A stretch of DNA of 64,000 nucleotides, from assembly GCA_938028725.1 (NCBI GenBank), contig CALIMH010000010.1, positions 62,001-126,000 of the forward strand, written 5' to 3'. The translations under genes and the position numbers were made by a program. The DNA is from an uncultured Anaerolineae bacterium (GTDB taxonomy: Bacteria; Chloroflexota; Anaerolineae; J036; Brachytrichaceae). The notes below the pieces were generated by a model, which was given only the letters and a program-made list of their open reading frames with translations, searched no databases and was not told the DNA's origin. This document shows, in pieces, positions 27,519 to 36,215 of the stretch (position 1 is its first letter; every line of letters begins with the position of its first letter).

Positions 27519-28761
27519 GCGGGCGTATATGCTGATCCTCATTGCCGGCGCCGCCACCGGTGTGGCGCTGGCAACAGGCCGCAGCCTGTTTTGGGCGGTC
27601 AGTGGCGCGACGCTGTCGCTGTTGGTGCTGGCGTTGGCCTGGTCCTGGCTAAGCCTGAATTGGCTTCGGGTGCACCGCCGCACTTCCACGAGCGTCACGC
27701 AGGTGGGTCAAATGCTGGAAGAGGAGCTGCGGCTGACCAATCTGAGCTGGCTGCCGCGCCTATGGGTGGAAGTGCGCGATCACTCCACCCTGCCGGGCCA
27801 CGTCGCCGGCCGCGTGATCGGCCTGTTGTGGGGGTGGCAGTGGCGCGGTTGGCGCGCGCGAACCTTTTGTCGCCAGCGAGGTCGCTTTAGGCTTGGCCCA
27901 CTATCGCTGCACGTCAGCGATCCCCTGGGCATTGCGCCGCGCCAGCGCATGTTGCCGATGGTCAGCTATGTGCTAGTTTACCCGCCCACCTACGACCTGA
28001 GCGGCCTGGTGCTCCCGCAACATGCCCCGTTGGAAGGCAACGCGATGCGTCAGCGCGCTGCAATCATCACCCCCAGCGTGCTCGGTGTTCGCGACTACGT
28101 GCCGGGCGACAGCCTCAATCGCATCCATTGGTTGCTCACTGCGCGCCGCCAGAAGCTGACCGCACGAGAGTTTGAGGTGGACCCCATCTCGGAAGTTTGG
28201 GTTCTTCTGGATTTGCAGGCAGCGGTGCATGTAGCGGCCGCCGAGGCCGAATCGGACGTTGAAGGATGGGCTGGCCCAACGAGCTTGCCGCCGAGCACAG
28301 AGGAATATGCGATTGCTGCTGCGGCGTCGCTGGCGTGTCATCTCTTGCAGCAGGGGCGCGTGGTGGGGCTGGTAGCTTCTGACAAGCATTATCAGGTTGT
28401 GCCAGCCGACCGCGGTCAGCGCCAACAAGCGCACATCTTGGAACGGTTGGCAGTGCTTCGGGCGGACGGCGAAATCCCGTTTGCCCAGGTCCTCCTGGAG
28501 CAACGCGCGCTCTTGTCGAGCGGCAGCACCGTCATTGCCTTGTCGCCCTCGCAAGATGTGGCCTGGGTGAACGCGGTTGAGCAGCTCACACACAGCGGCG
28601 TGCATGTGATGGCCGTCGCCATGGATGCTGCCTCGTTCGGCGGAGTAGGGGATGGCAGTAGGGTGCGCGAGAGCTTAGCTAACGCGAGAGCGACAACCTG
28701 TCTTTTGGCCTGTGGGCAGCCAATTGCCGATGCGCTGCGCAACACCCAATTGGTGCGCTGA
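27502..28761 (+). CDS. DUF58 domain membrane protein
   Basis: A ~419-residue protein with two N-terminal hydrophobic segments (~5-50) and a long soluble part with the DUF58 motif RDYVPGDSLNRIHWLLTARR, followed by a VWA-like tail (VWVLLDLQAAV). DUF58 proteins usually accompany a MoxR ATPase and a transglutaminase-like gene; neither is nearby. Possible starts are ATG 27502 or ATG 27511. The final ~60 residues contain a serine/threonine regulatory-like strand but nothing catalytic. Confidence 0.8.
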   Translation: MYLMSRRAYMLILIAGAATGVALATGRSLFWAVSGATLSLLVLALAWSWLSLNWLRVHRRTSTSVTQVGQMLEEELRLTNLSWLPRLWVEVRDHSTLPGHVAGRVIGLLWGWQWRGWRARTFCRQRGRFRLGPLSLHVSDPLGIAPRQRMLPMVSYVLVYPPTYDLSGLVLPQHAPLEGNAMRQRAAIITPSVLGVRDYVPGDSLNRIHWLLTARRQKLTAREFEVDPISEVWVLLDLQAAVHVAAAEAESDVEGWAGPTSLPPSTEEYAIAAAASLACHLLQQGRVVGLVASDKHYQVVPADRGQRQQAHILERLAVLRADGEIPFAQVLLEQRALLSSGSTVIALSPSQDVAWVNAVEQLTHSGVHVMAVAMDAASFGGVGDGSRVRESLANARATTCLLACGQPIADALRNTQLVR

Positions 28762-28765
28762 GCGC

Positions 28766-29587
28766 TCACCCCACTGCTACAACCGGGCGGACAGGAACGT
28801 TGCGGATTTCATCCTTGATCTCGCCATCTGCAACAACAATTGCGCGCGTCACGCGCCGCGCCAACTCCTGGTCGTGCGTGACCATCAGGATGGTCTTGCC
28901 TTCCTCGACCAGTCGGTTGAACAGATCGAAGACCTCGTTTGCTGTCTTGGAGTCCAAGTTGCCGGTTGGCTCATCAGCCACAATCACGGGCGGATCGTTC
29001 GCTAGCGCGCGGGCGATCGCTACGCGCTGCTGCTGGCCGCCGGAGACCTCAGAGGGCAGCTTGTGCGCGTGCTGCGCCATGCCTACATGCTCCAACAGAT
29101 ACATGGCGCGCTCGCGTCGCATGCGCCGGCTGTAGGTGTTGCAGAAGTCCATCGGCAGCATGACGTTCTCTAACAGGGTGAGCGTGGGTAGAAGCTGGAA
29201 GAACTGGAACACCACCCCGATGTGTTTGCCGCGCCAAACGGCCATTTCACCTTCGCTGAGGCAATGCACCGCTGTGTCGCCCACATACACCTCGCCGGCG
29301 GTAGGGCGATCAATGCCGGTGACCATGTTGATCAAAGTGGATTTGCCGCTGCCAGATTTACCGATCACGGCCACGAACTCGTGGGTGTCCACACGCAGGT
29401 TGATGCTGCGCAAAGCATGAAACGGGCCGGCTGGTGTCTCGTACACTTTGACCACGTTGCGCAGGTCAATGAGGTGACAGTTGCCGTGGCGGTAGGGGGC
29501 GTCACATTCTGCCTCTGCCGCCGTGAGCACAGACGGCATTGGCTCAGAGTTGACCCACGCGCGGCGAAATAACCTCAACGAAAGCAT
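28766..29587 (-). CDS. ABC transporter ATPase, MacB/LolD family
   Basis: A 273-residue ATPase. Walker [10 protein letters not shown], the LolD-type Q-loop [19 protein letters not shown], the signature [15 protein letters not shown], and Walker [14 protein letters not shown] are all present, as is the switch His in [10 protein letters not shown] 30-residue N-terminal extension precedes the domain; an alternative ATG is at 29539. No FtsX/MacB permease lies within reach, so it is an orphan subunit in this window. Likely works with a permease encoded elsewhere in lipoprotein or macrolide-type export. Confidence 0.85.
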   Translation of the reverse strand: MLSLRLFRRAWVNSEPMPSVLTAAEAECDAPYRHGNCHLIDLRNVVKVYETPAGPFHALRSINLRVDTHEFVAVIGKSGSGKSTLINMVTGIDRPTAGEVYVGDTAVHCLSEGEMAVWRGKHIGVVFQFFQLLPTLTLLENVMLPMDFCNTYSRRMRRERAMYLLEHVGMAQHAHKLPSEVSGGQQQRVAIARALANDPPVIVADEPTGNLDSKTANEVFDLFNRLVEEGKTILMVTHDQELARRVTRAIVVADGEIKDEIRNVPVRPVVAVG

Positions 29588-29653
29588 GGCTGCAAGCTAC
29601 TATCTGCTGCTGAGAGTTCGATGAGCGAATTGCCTGGCTCACAGATGCGCGCT

Positions 29654-30400
29654 TCAGGAAGCGACGGGGGAGGGGGAGGGCTTCTCCTTTTTGCGGAAGT
29701 CTATGAAGCGATAGCCGATGCCGCGCTCCGTGAGGATGTATTTGGGGTTGGCTGGGTCTTTCTCGATTTTTTGGCGCAGGTAGGTGATGTAGAGCCGCAA
29801 ATACTGTGTCTCGTCGCGGTACTCCCATCCCCACACTTTCGAGAGCAGCGTCTCATGGGGCACAACCCAGCCAGCGTTTTGCACCAAGTGATAGAGCAAG
29901 CGCCACTCTGTGGGGCGCAGCTTGATCGCCTTGCCGTCCACGAGCACCTCGCGGCGCCGGAAATCAATTGAAAGGTGATCATCCACCTTGATCGGCTCGT
30001 CCTTCTCGGGCTGTGCAGGTAGCTCAGCGCGGCGGATCACAGCTTTGACGCGCATCACCAGCTCGCGCGGGCTAAAAGGTTTGGTCACGTAGTCGTCAGC
30101 CCCGAGGGCTAAGCCGCGAATTTTGTCCTCCTCGTCGTCGCGCGCGGTGAGCATGATCACCGGCACTGTGCTCTCCTCGCGAATGAGCCGCAGTGTCTCG
30201 AAGCCGTCCATGTCCTTCATCATCACGTCGAGCAGCACACAATCGGGCAACATCTCACGCACTTTGCGCAGCGCTTCTTCACCACTGTTGGCTGAGATTA
30301 CGCGAAAGTGTTCCAGCTCTAAGTTCATGCGGATGAAGTTGATCATCCGCGGTTCATCGTCTACGACCAAGACAAGCTTGGAATCCTCTCTATCGGACAT
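29654..30400 (-). CDS. OmpR/PhoB-family response regulator
   Basis: A 248-residue regulator. The receiver domain (1-125) has DDEPR, the phosphoacceptor Asp in [12 protein letters not shown], Thr in [10 protein letters not shown] and the Lys in [11 protein letters not shown] winged-helix DNA-binding domain follows (~135-235; [46 protein letters not shown]). It is a KdpE-like architecture. No histidine kinase is adjacent, so it is an orphan here. The TATAATCGC box 12 nt upstream implies a short leader. Confidence 0.92.
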   Translation of the reverse strand: MSDREDSKLVLVVDDEPRMINFIRMNLELEHFRVISANSGEEALRKVREMLPDCVLLDVMMKDMDGFETLRLIREESTVPVIMLTARDDEEDKIRGLALGADDYVTKPFSPRELVMRVKAVIRRAELPAQPEKDEPIKVDDHLSIDFRRREVLVDGKAIKLRPTEWRLLYHLVQNAGWVVPHETLLSKVWGWEYRDETQYLRLYITYLRQKIEKDPANPKYILTERGIGYRFIDFRKKEKPSPSPVAS

Positions 30401-30409
30401 GGCTCAAGC

Positions 30410-30418
30410 GCGATTATA
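30410..30418 (-). promoter_or_regulatory. TATAATCGC -10 element of the response regulator gene
   Basis: Minus-strand TATAAT (30413-30418) with CGC, ending 12 nt from ATG 30400. The next bases, CGCGCTTGAGCC, contain no ribosome binding site. Confidence 0.55.
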
Positions 30419-30554
30419 GAGTGGCGGCTGCTGGGTTGCAAACCTCGCGCCATGCGCAGCCTTTAAGGGGGGAAAGCCGATCGTCGGGTTCGTGGGTATT
30501 CGCTTTGCAAGGTTTGAAGCTGCGGTTTTTAAGCTGGCGATTGAGGAGGCCGGC

Positions 30555-30560
30555 TATATT
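30555..30560 (+). promoter_or_regulatory. TATATT -10 element of the CopD-like gene
   Basis: TATATT ends 8 nt before ATG 30569. The leader is too short for a Shine-Dalgarno, so a leaderless transcript is likely. Confidence 0.4.
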
Positions 30561-30568
30561 CTGTCCCG

Positions 30569-31426
30569 ATGTCTTCTCTCGCACTGTTGGCGGCACGCAG
30601 CGTGGTGGTCGTGGCTGTATGCGCTTTGGCCGGTGGTTTGTTGGTGGAGAATCTGGCGACGCCGGTGCAAGCAGCGGATATGTGGCGTGCGGCGGCGTCG
30701 CGGCGCCGCCGATGGCTGAGGCTCTGGGCAATAGCGCTGGCTCTCGGCAGTTTGGTCGAGCGTGTGCTTCAGCCGCCGAGCTACTTGCAGGCTGAGCTTG
30801 GGTTGGTAGCGCGGCTGTTGGCGCTGATGGCAGTGGGGATTTCCCCTGATTCGCCTCGATGGAGCCGCATGGGCCTTGCGCTGTTGCTCACCGCAAGCCG
30901 CAGTTTGCAAAGCCGCTCCGCCCAATTGCCAGATTGGCTGTTGCCTACAGTGGCTGACTGGCTGCACTTGTCCTTCAGTGCGCTGTGGCTGGGCGGGGTC
31001 GGGTATTTGGCTGTGGTGGCGACGCCCCCGGCGTTGCGCGCGCCACAGCACCTCCCCATGCTTGGGCGCGTGGTTGAGCGCTTCTCGACACTGGCCGTGG
31101 CTGGCGTGCTAGTCTTGGGCATCACAGGCATCGCCCAGAGCGCGGGGTTTGTGGTTGAGCCACGAGCCTTGGTCACCACGGACTACGGGCGTGCGCTTTT
31201 GCTGAAGCTAGCCCTGTCGCTGCCGGTGCTGGCGCTTGGCGCGTTTCATCACCTGGTGATCCGCCCGCGCTTGAATGTGTGGCATCGCCGGTTTGAATCC
31301 GCAGCCCACGAGGCTGCTAGGCGCTTTGTGACAACGGCATCGGCGGAAGCGCTCTTAGCTGTTGCGCTGCTCATCGCAGCGGCTGCGCTGACGGTGCTGC
31401 CGGCTGTGTCGGAGCTGAACCGCTGA
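30569..31426 (+). CDS. CopD-domain membrane protein (copper resistance D-like)
   Basis: A 285-residue protein with about eight hydrophobic segments. The CopD domain hallmarks are DWLHLSFSALWLGGVGYL, FSTLAVAGVLVLGITGIAQS and TTDYGRALLLKLALSL, with GAFHHLVIRPRL near the end. CopD-type proteins move copper across the inner membrane. No CopC or copper-binding partner is next to it. A role in copper supply to haem-copper or blue-copper electron carriers is plausible but not shown. Confidence 0.72.
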   Translation: MSSLALLAARSVVVVAVCALAGGLLVENLATPVQAADMWRAAASRRRRWLRLWAIALALGSLVERVLQPPSYLQAELGLVARLLALMAVGISPDSPRWSRMGLALLLTASRSLQSRSAQLPDWLLPTVADWLHLSFSALWLGGVGYLAVVATPPALRAPQHLPMLGRVVERFSTLAVAGVLVLGITGIAQSAGFVVEPRALVTTDYGRALLLKLALSLPVLALGAFHHLVIRPRLNVWHRRFESAAHEAARRFVTTASAEALLAVALLIAAAALTVLPAVSELNR

Positions 31427-31429
31427 GCG

Positions 31430-32335
31430 TCACGGCTCTGGTATCGCCGCTGCGCCTCCTGTGGGGAAGCGCAGCACGATGTGCACGTCCGTGCTATTGG
31501 CCAGCGGCAGCACAACTCGCAGCACCTCTCGCAGCCCGGAGTCCAAGATAGGCAAGGCAGCCACGAACTGGGCGGTGTTGTCAAGCATCTCCTTGCTCCA
31601 GCGGAAAGTGGGGAGCGGGTCGGCGTTGACCCAAAGGCGGATGCCTTCCGGCGTGGTGCGCAGCGTGAGGTGTTGGATGCCAGCGCGCTGCAGTTGCTGG
31701 ATCGTGTCGCGTGGGAGGCTGAGGCCACTCAGGCCAAGGCTTTCCAGGTCGCGTAGTGAGACGTTGTCCACTGATGGTATGCCGTTGTCGTCGAAGGTGA
31801 GCCGTAGGCCGACCACAAGCACGGTCGGCGAGGAGCTGCCGGCTGCAGGCAGGGGAGCACCTGGGTCGCGCGGTGGGATCGGGCTGGCGCCACTTTTCAG
31901 TGGCAGCCGCACAATGATGCTGGCTTGGAGCGCCCTCATGATCTCAACCCCGGTGTTCACAAGTGGCAGCGCTCCCTCATCAATGGCGCCTAGCCGTCGC
32001 GCCAGCTTGATCGTGTTGTCGAAAGCGCTGCGATCCCAGACGATTGGGGTGAGCGGCTTGCCGTTGCCCCACAGGAAGATGCCTTCCGGCCGCCAGGAAG
32101 CCTCGATGTGTTGAATGTCAGCGTCGCTCAGTTGGCGCACCGTGTTGGCATCGAACACGCGTGAGCTGGGTATCAGCTCGCGCAATGGGATGCCCCACAC
32201 AGAGGGATAGCCGTCAGCGTCAATCTCCACCGAAATGGGCGGTAGCGCTAACCGAAAGTCGCTGCTGCATCCGGTCAGCGCCAGCATGGCGCACGCCAGT
32301 AAAAGCGCAAACTTGCGGGAAAGGTGATACCTCAT
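31430..32335 (-). CDS. Lipoprotein with two internal repeats, unknown function
   Basis: A 301-residue lipoprotein. The signal peptide ends in the lipobox LTGC (Cys22). Two homologous ~110-residue halves follow. The first has LRELIPSS, VRQLSDADIQHIEASWRPEGIFLW and IIVRLP; the second has LRDLESLG, IQQLQRAGIQHLTLRTTPEGIRLW and IVLRFP. Each half ends in a similar beta strand, so the gene is a tandem duplication. No family is recognised. A GGAGG site and a TACAATC box (32370-32376) lie upstream. Confidence 0.65.
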   Translation of the reverse strand: MRYHLSRKFALLLACAMLALTGCSSDFRLALPPISVEIDADGYPSVWGIPLRELIPSSRVFDANTVRQLSDADIQHIEASWRPEGIFLWGNGKPLTPIVWDRSAFDNTIKLARRLGAIDEGALPLVNTGVEIMRALQASIIVRLPLKSGASPIPPRDPGAPLPAAGSSSPTVLVVGLRLTFDDNGIPSVDNVSLRDLESLGLSGLSLPRDTIQQLQRAGIQHLTLRTTPEGIRLWVNADPLPTFRWSKEMLDNTAQFVAALPILDSGLREVLRVVLPLANSTDVHIVLRFPTGGAAAIPEP

Positions 32336-32678
32336 CAGCGTCGCCTCCGGGCCAAACAGTCTTATCTGAGATTGTATTGAAATTTGGGATCAGGGGGTTA
32401 AAGCCAGGGGTGCCAAACAACCGCAGAAGTGGCTCTTGCCCAGCAGCGCAGACAGTCGGTCGCATCTTCGACGGGCGGGCTGGCCGCTCATAAGGTTGCA
32501 GCCGGCATGGGGGGAGGTGAGATGGGTGCGGTGGGTGCTCTCAGCTTTTCCATATTGGGCATTCAGCTTTTGCTCAGCTTTTGTGACACCTTCTGTTTAT
32601 GTGACAAAAATCATCGTGGAACTATGACAAATGTCTTAGTTTTCAAATCGGTATTCTCAGCTTACGCTCATCGTTGCC
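32336..32678. other. 343-bp intergenic region with promoter for the lipoprotein and direct repeats
   Basis: On the minus strand TACAAT (32371-32376) with GGAGG close to ATG 32335 serves the lipoprotein gene. On the plus side, 32541-32639 carries the direct repeats described separately. No gene or RNA was recognised in the rest. Confidence 0.5.
32541..32639 (+). repeat. Clustered TCAGCTTTT and TRTGACA direct repeats upstream of the photosynthesis island
   Basis: TCAGCTTTT occurs three times, starting at 32541, 32563 and 32574 (spacings 22 and 11 bp, so on one DNA face). TGTGACA follows at 32582 and 32600, TATGACA at 32623, and a GACA-AA-TGTC palindrome ends at 32635. The region is AT-rich relative to its surroundings. 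A regulator-binding array for the pucC-bch genes is inferred; no known operator was matched. Confidence 0.5.
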
Positions 32679-33164
32679 ATGAAGGCGAGAAGTGGATGGC
32701 GGCGGATGCTGCAATTCTCGACCAAGCGCCCCCTATCGGCAGCGGATTGGAGCGACCGTCTGCTGGTTGCGCACCTCGCCATCCTCATCTTCGGCCTAGT
32801 GGCAGTCAGCAGTGTTTGGCATGACTCGGCGCTGAGCTTCAGCTTGGCTTTCGGACTCAAGTCGCTAGTGGTGCTCGCAGAGATCTATTTCTGGCTGCTC
32901 CGCCACTCGCAGGTCTCCAAGGCTTTGCTTCTGGTGGAGTGGGTGGGTTTGGGCAGCCAGCGTTTGCTCTCCAGCGTCGCTGAAAGCCTGCTCATCTTCA
33001 TTCGCCGCGCCAGCCTGATCGTTGGGCCGCCTGCGCGCTGGGTGTGTGTGTTCGCTTCGGATGAAGGGCAGAAGCCCGCTCAGCCTCAATGTGTTGTGCG
33101 GGCTTCTGCTTTTTCAGATTTCCTCATACTTATCCCTCAGGAGGCTTTTGATGTCACGTGCTAA
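32679..33164 (+). CDS. Doubtful open frame, possible small membrane protein
   Basis: A 161-residue frame with two hydrophobic stretches (AHLAILIFGLVAVSSVW, LAFGLKSLVVLAEIYFWLL). The ATG follows the repeat cluster. Its last third runs through a strong terminator (33068-33114) and overlaps the start of the pucC-like gene, so the tail cannot be normal coding sequence as written. Either only the first ~125 codons once formed a gene, or the region is a long leader. No homology was recognised. Confidence 0.25.
   Translation: MKARSGWRRMLQFSTKRPLSAADWSDRLLVAHLAILIFGLVAVSSVWHDSALSFSLAFGLKSLVVLAEIYFWLLRHSQVSKALLLVEWVGLGSQRLLSSVAESLLIFIRRASLIVGPPARWVCVFASDEGQKPAQPQCVVRASAFSDFLILIPQEAFDVTC
33068..33114 (+). 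terminator. Intrinsic terminator or attenuator upstream of pucC-like gene
   Basis: A 12-bp perfect stem (GCAGAAGCCCGC / GCGGGCTTCTGC) with an 18-nt loop is followed by TTTTT at 33110-33114. It stops rightward transcription 37 bp before ATG 33151. Because the next gene has its own Shine-Dalgarno but no clear -10 between, conditional read-through (attenuation) of the photosynthesis operon is possible. Confidence 0.75.
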
Positions 33165-34575
33165 ATCACCTTCCCCCGCCGCTGTTGAGCGATTGCCGAT
33201 TCTGACCATCCTGCGACTTGCTCTGCCCAAGCTCGGTGTGGCGTATCTGTTCACGCTGCTGCTGAGCGTGTTCAACCGCGTGATGATTAACGAGCTGCAC
33301 ATCGCGGCAACGCTGATCGGTGGTTTGTACTTTGCGTATCGCATCATGAACATATTCCAGGTGTATGTAGGCCGCTACTCAGACCGTCGCATGCTGTTTG
33401 GACTGCGCCGCACGCCGGTCGTGGCGGGCGGTCTGATGCTGGCCGCCCTGTCGCTGGTGCCGCTACCATACCTGGCCGTAGCCTACTCGCAGCAGCCGAA
33501 CGTGATCTACGTAGCTTTGATGCTGTTGTGCATGCTGGGGTTTGGGTTTGGCTTCGCCGCAAACGGCGATGCTCAAAACACGCTGATCGCTGAGATGACG
33601 GAGGGCAAAAAGAATCGTCCGGCAGTTGTGGCGACGGTGTGGCTGTTCCAGATCGTCTTCATTGTGATCAGCGGGATTGCCAGCTCGATCATCTTGCAGA
33701 TAGCCGATACGCAGGCGGGGGCACCGCCTAGCTGCACGACGGCGGAGTGTGCCGCCATTCGCAGCCGCGTGGCCGTGGAGATGATGCCGAAGTTCTTCCT
33801 AGCCAGCCCGCTTGTCTCGTTGGTGGGATTGCTCCCTCTGATCGGGGTGGAGCGCAGGGTGCGCGTTGATGAAACCCAACCGGTGGTTGCTAGGCTGCAG
33901 TTGGACGCGCGCCAGGCCTATGCGCGCATCTTCTCCAACTCACAGGCCCGCGTGTTCTTCTTCTTTGTCGTCATGGCCATCTTTGCGCTCTTTCTCCAGG
34001 ATAGCATCCTCGAGCCATTCGGCGCGGACGTGTTTAAGCTGGCTCCGCGCCAGACTGCTCAGTTCCAGCCCATCATGGGCGTGGGCACGATCGTTGCCAT
34101 GATGATCACCGGTGCGCTGGCAAGCTGGAAGCCGATCCCCAAGCGCACGATTGCAGACTTCGGCTTGTTGATCGCCGCATTTGGCTTTGCGCTGCTCACC
34201 TTCGCTGCTTTCACGTTGCTCACCCCCACGCTCTACGTCGGCGTCGCCATCCTGGGCGTTGGGATGGGCGTGTTCAACGTGGGCGCGCTCTCGATGATGA
34301 TGGACATGACGGTGCCGGGTGAGGCTGGCTCGCTGATGGGCGCATGGGGCATGGCGCAGGCGCTCTCGAACGGTTTCGCCCAGTTCGCCGGCGGCATGTT
34401 GCGTGATATCGGCATCCAAGTGACGGGCAGCGCGCCGATTGCCTACGCGGTCACTTTTGTCATATCCATTGTCTCGGCGTTTGTTGCCATCAACCTTGTG
34501 GCGCGCGTCAATGTGGAGGTGTTCCGCAAGATGACGCGCGAAGAAGTGCAGATGGTGTTGGCCGCCGAAGCCTAG
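33151..34575 (+). CDS. pucC: PucC/LhaA-family (BCH) MFS transporter
   Basis: A 474-residue major facilitator with about 12 membrane segments. N-terminal INELHIAATLIGGLYFAYRI, GRYSDRR and the FGFAANGDAQNTLIAEMT block, and the late GMGVFNVGALSMMMDMT, MGAWGMAQALSNGFAQFAGG, match the BCH/PucC family. Members insert or deliver bacteriochlorophyll into light-harvesting complexes. AGGAGG at 33139-33144 sets the ATG. It heads the bchF-I-D-H-C-X run. Usual PucC length is ~460, so it looks complete. Confidence 0.85.
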   Translation: MSRAKSPSPAAVERLPILTILRLALPKLGVAYLFTLLLSVFNRVMINELHIAATLIGGLYFAYRIMNIFQVYVGRYSDRRMLFGLRRTPVVAGGLMLAALSLVPLPYLAVAYSQQPNVIYVALMLLCMLGFGFGFAANGDAQNTLIAEMTEGKKNRPAVVATVWLFQIVFIVISGIASSIILQIADTQAGAPPSCTTAECAAIRSRVAVEMMPKFFLASPLVSLVGLLPLIGVERRVRVDETQPVVARLQLDARQAYARIFSNSQARVFFFFVVMAIFALFLQDSILEPFGADVFKLAPRQTAQFQPIMGVGTIVAMMITGALASWKPIPKRTIADFGLLIAAFGFALLTFAAFTLLTPTLYVGVAILGVGMGVFNVGALSMMMDMTVPGEAGSLMGAWGMAQALSNGFAQFAGGMLRDIGIQVTGSAPIAYAVTFVISIVSAFVAINLVARVNVEVFRKMTREEVQMVLAAEA

Positions 34576-34640
34576 TAGAAGCCTTGTCGCGTTGGGGCAG
34601 CGCTCGAGAACTCTGTCCTCGTGCGCTGCCCCCAAAGCTG

Positions 34641-35126
34641 ATGAGCGAAGCTGCTATGGACTACACCCCTGAGCAACTGGAGCGCCGCAATCGTTCACTT
34701 TGGACGACGGTACAAGGCATAGGTGCACTGGTTCAGTTCCTCACGTTTGTTGCTAGTTTGGTGTTGGTGACCCGCTTCGTCATCACGGGCCAGGATTACG
34801 CCCTCACCACGGTGGTCTGCGTGGCCAAGGTGTTGATGCTGTACTTCATGACGGTCACCGGCATGGCCTGGGAGGATGAGGTGTTTGGTCGCTTCTTCTT
34901 GGCCCCACAAATGTTTTGGGAGGATGTGGGCAATGTGATCTCGCTGACCGGCAACACTGCCTACTTGGTCACGCTGCTTGTTGGAGCTGAGCCGAGCACG
35001 CAAATGGCAGCGATGGGCGTGGCGCTGGCCACATACGTGTTGAACTTCTTCCAGTTTGCCATCCGCGGCGCGCGCGCAGCACGCCAACGCCGACGGATGA
35101 CTCCCGCCGTAGCTGCCGAAGCCTAG
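34641..35126 (+). CDS. bchF: 2-vinyl bacteriochlorophyllide hydratase BchF
   Basis: A ~161-residue membrane enzyme. It matches BchF from YTPEQLERRNRSLWTTVQGIGALVQFLTF, through TGMAWEDEVFGRFFLAPQMFWEDVGN, to the closing ATYVLNFFQFAIRGARAAR. It hydrates the C3 vinyl group of chlorophyllide-type pigments to the hydroxyethyl group needed for bacteriochlorophyll a. The start could be ATG 34641 or ATG 34656; neither has a strong Shine-Dalgarno. It is followed after 5 bp by bchI. Confidence 0.88.
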   Translation: MSEAAMDYTPEQLERRNRSLWTTVQGIGALVQFLTFVASLVLVTRFVITGQDYALTTVVCVAKVLMLYFMTVTGMAWEDEVFGRFFLAPQMFWEDVGNVISLTGNTAYLVTLLVGAEPSTQMAAMGVALATYVLNFFQFAIRGARAARQRRRMTPAVAAEA

Positions 35127-35131
35127 AGGCT

Positions 35132-36202
35132 ATGCCTGCACGCGCAACCAGCTTGCCGGTTTACCCCTTCACCGCCATTGTGGGGCAGGATGAGATGAAA
35201 CTCTGTCTCCTGCTCAACGTGGTGGATCCGCGCATCGGTGGCGTGATGATCATGGGACACCGTGGCACCGGCAAAAGCACCGCTGTGCGCGCGCTGGCCG
35301 ATGTGCTGCCCTCCATCGTGCGGGTGGTGGGCGATCCTTACAACCGCGCCCCCGATGACCCCACCTACTGGGCTGAGCACACGCAAAACGGCAAGCGCCC
35401 TCGCACCGAGCGTGTGCCTGTGCCTGTGGTGGACCTGCCCCTGGGCGCTACGGAGGACCGCGTGTGTGGCACGATTGACATTGAGGCTGCGCTCACCCAG
35501 GGCGTGAAGCGCTTTGCCCCCGGATTGCTTGCTCAGGCCAACCGCGGATTCCTTTACATTGACGAGGTCAATCTCCTCGATGACCACTTGGTGGACGTGC
35601 TGCTGGATGTGGCTGCGAGCGGCTGGAATGTGGTGGAGCGCGAAGGCATCAGCGTGCGCCACCCAGCGCGCTTCGTGTTGGTTGGCTCCGGCAATCCAGA
35701 GGAGGGTGAGTTGCGGCCGCAATTGCTCGACCGCTTCGGCTTACATGCCCGCATTGTCACCATCACCGACGTGGCCCAGCGCATGGAGATTGTGCGCCGT
35801 CGTCGCGCCTTCGACGCCGACCCGCAGGCCTTTCTCCGAGCCTGGCAGCCGCAGCAACGTGCGCTGCGGCGGCGCATCTTGGCCGCGCAACAGCGCCTCC
35901 CCCATGTGGAGATATCTGAAGGCGTGCTGGCGCTGATGGCTGAGCTGTGTATGAAGCTCAATGTAGACGGTCATCGCGGCGAGCTGACGTTGGCACGCGC
36001 CTCAGCAGCGTTGGCCGCACTCGAGGGCCGCACCAGCGTCACTGCCGATGATGTGCGGCGGGTGGCTGTGCCTGCGCTCCGCCACCGCCTGCGCCGCGAT
36101 CCACTGGAGACAACCGACGCTGGCGACAAGGTGGTTGAGGCTTGGAGGGAGACCCTGGCTGCGCGCCATCCCTCTGCGTCGCAGGCAACCATGGCTACTT
36201 GA
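35132..36202 (+). CDS. bchI: Magnesium chelatase subunit I
   Basis: A 356-residue AAA+ ATPase. Walker A is GHRGTGKST (residues ~44-51), the BchI motif RVCGTIDIEAALTQGVKRFAPGLLA follows, and Walker B is FLYIDEVNLLDDH. Sensor and arginine-finger region NPEEGELRPQLLDRFG is complete. With BchD and BchH it inserts Mg2+ into protoporphyrin IX. GAGG lies 4 nt before the ATG. Length fits the family (~340-360). Confidence 0.95.
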   Translation: MPARATSLPVYPFTAIVGQDEMKLCLLLNVVDPRIGGVMIMGHRGTGKSTAVRALADVLPSIVRVVGDPYNRAPDDPTYWAEHTQNGKRPRTERVPVPVVDLPLGATEDRVCGTIDIEAALTQGVKRFAPGLLAQANRGFLYIDEVNLLDDHLVDVLLDVAASGWNVVEREGISVRHPARFVLVGSGNPEEGELRPQLLDRFGLHARIVTITDVAQRMEIVRRRRAFDADPQAFLRAWQPQQRALRRRILAAQQRLPHVEISEGVLALMAELCMKLNVDGHRGELTLARASAALAALEGRTSVTADDVRRVAVPALRHRLRRDPLETTDAGDKVVEAWRETLAARHPSASQATMAT

Positions 36203-36215
36203 GGCTGCAAGGGCT

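Noticed and set aside
32582-32635. PpsR/CrtJ-type TGT-N12-ACA operator
   Set aside because: The TGT and ACA units do not stand 12 bp apart; only direct TRTGACA repeats are present.
32429-32824. 131-codon plus-strand frame over the repeat region
   Set aside because: It runs through the AT-rich repeat array, has odd composition (Cys, Phe and Arg mix) and no start signal.
36048-36215. In-frame N-terminal extension of bchD
   Set aside because: It overlaps the bchI 3' end and shows no BchD homology; ATG 36216 starts with the family's first block.
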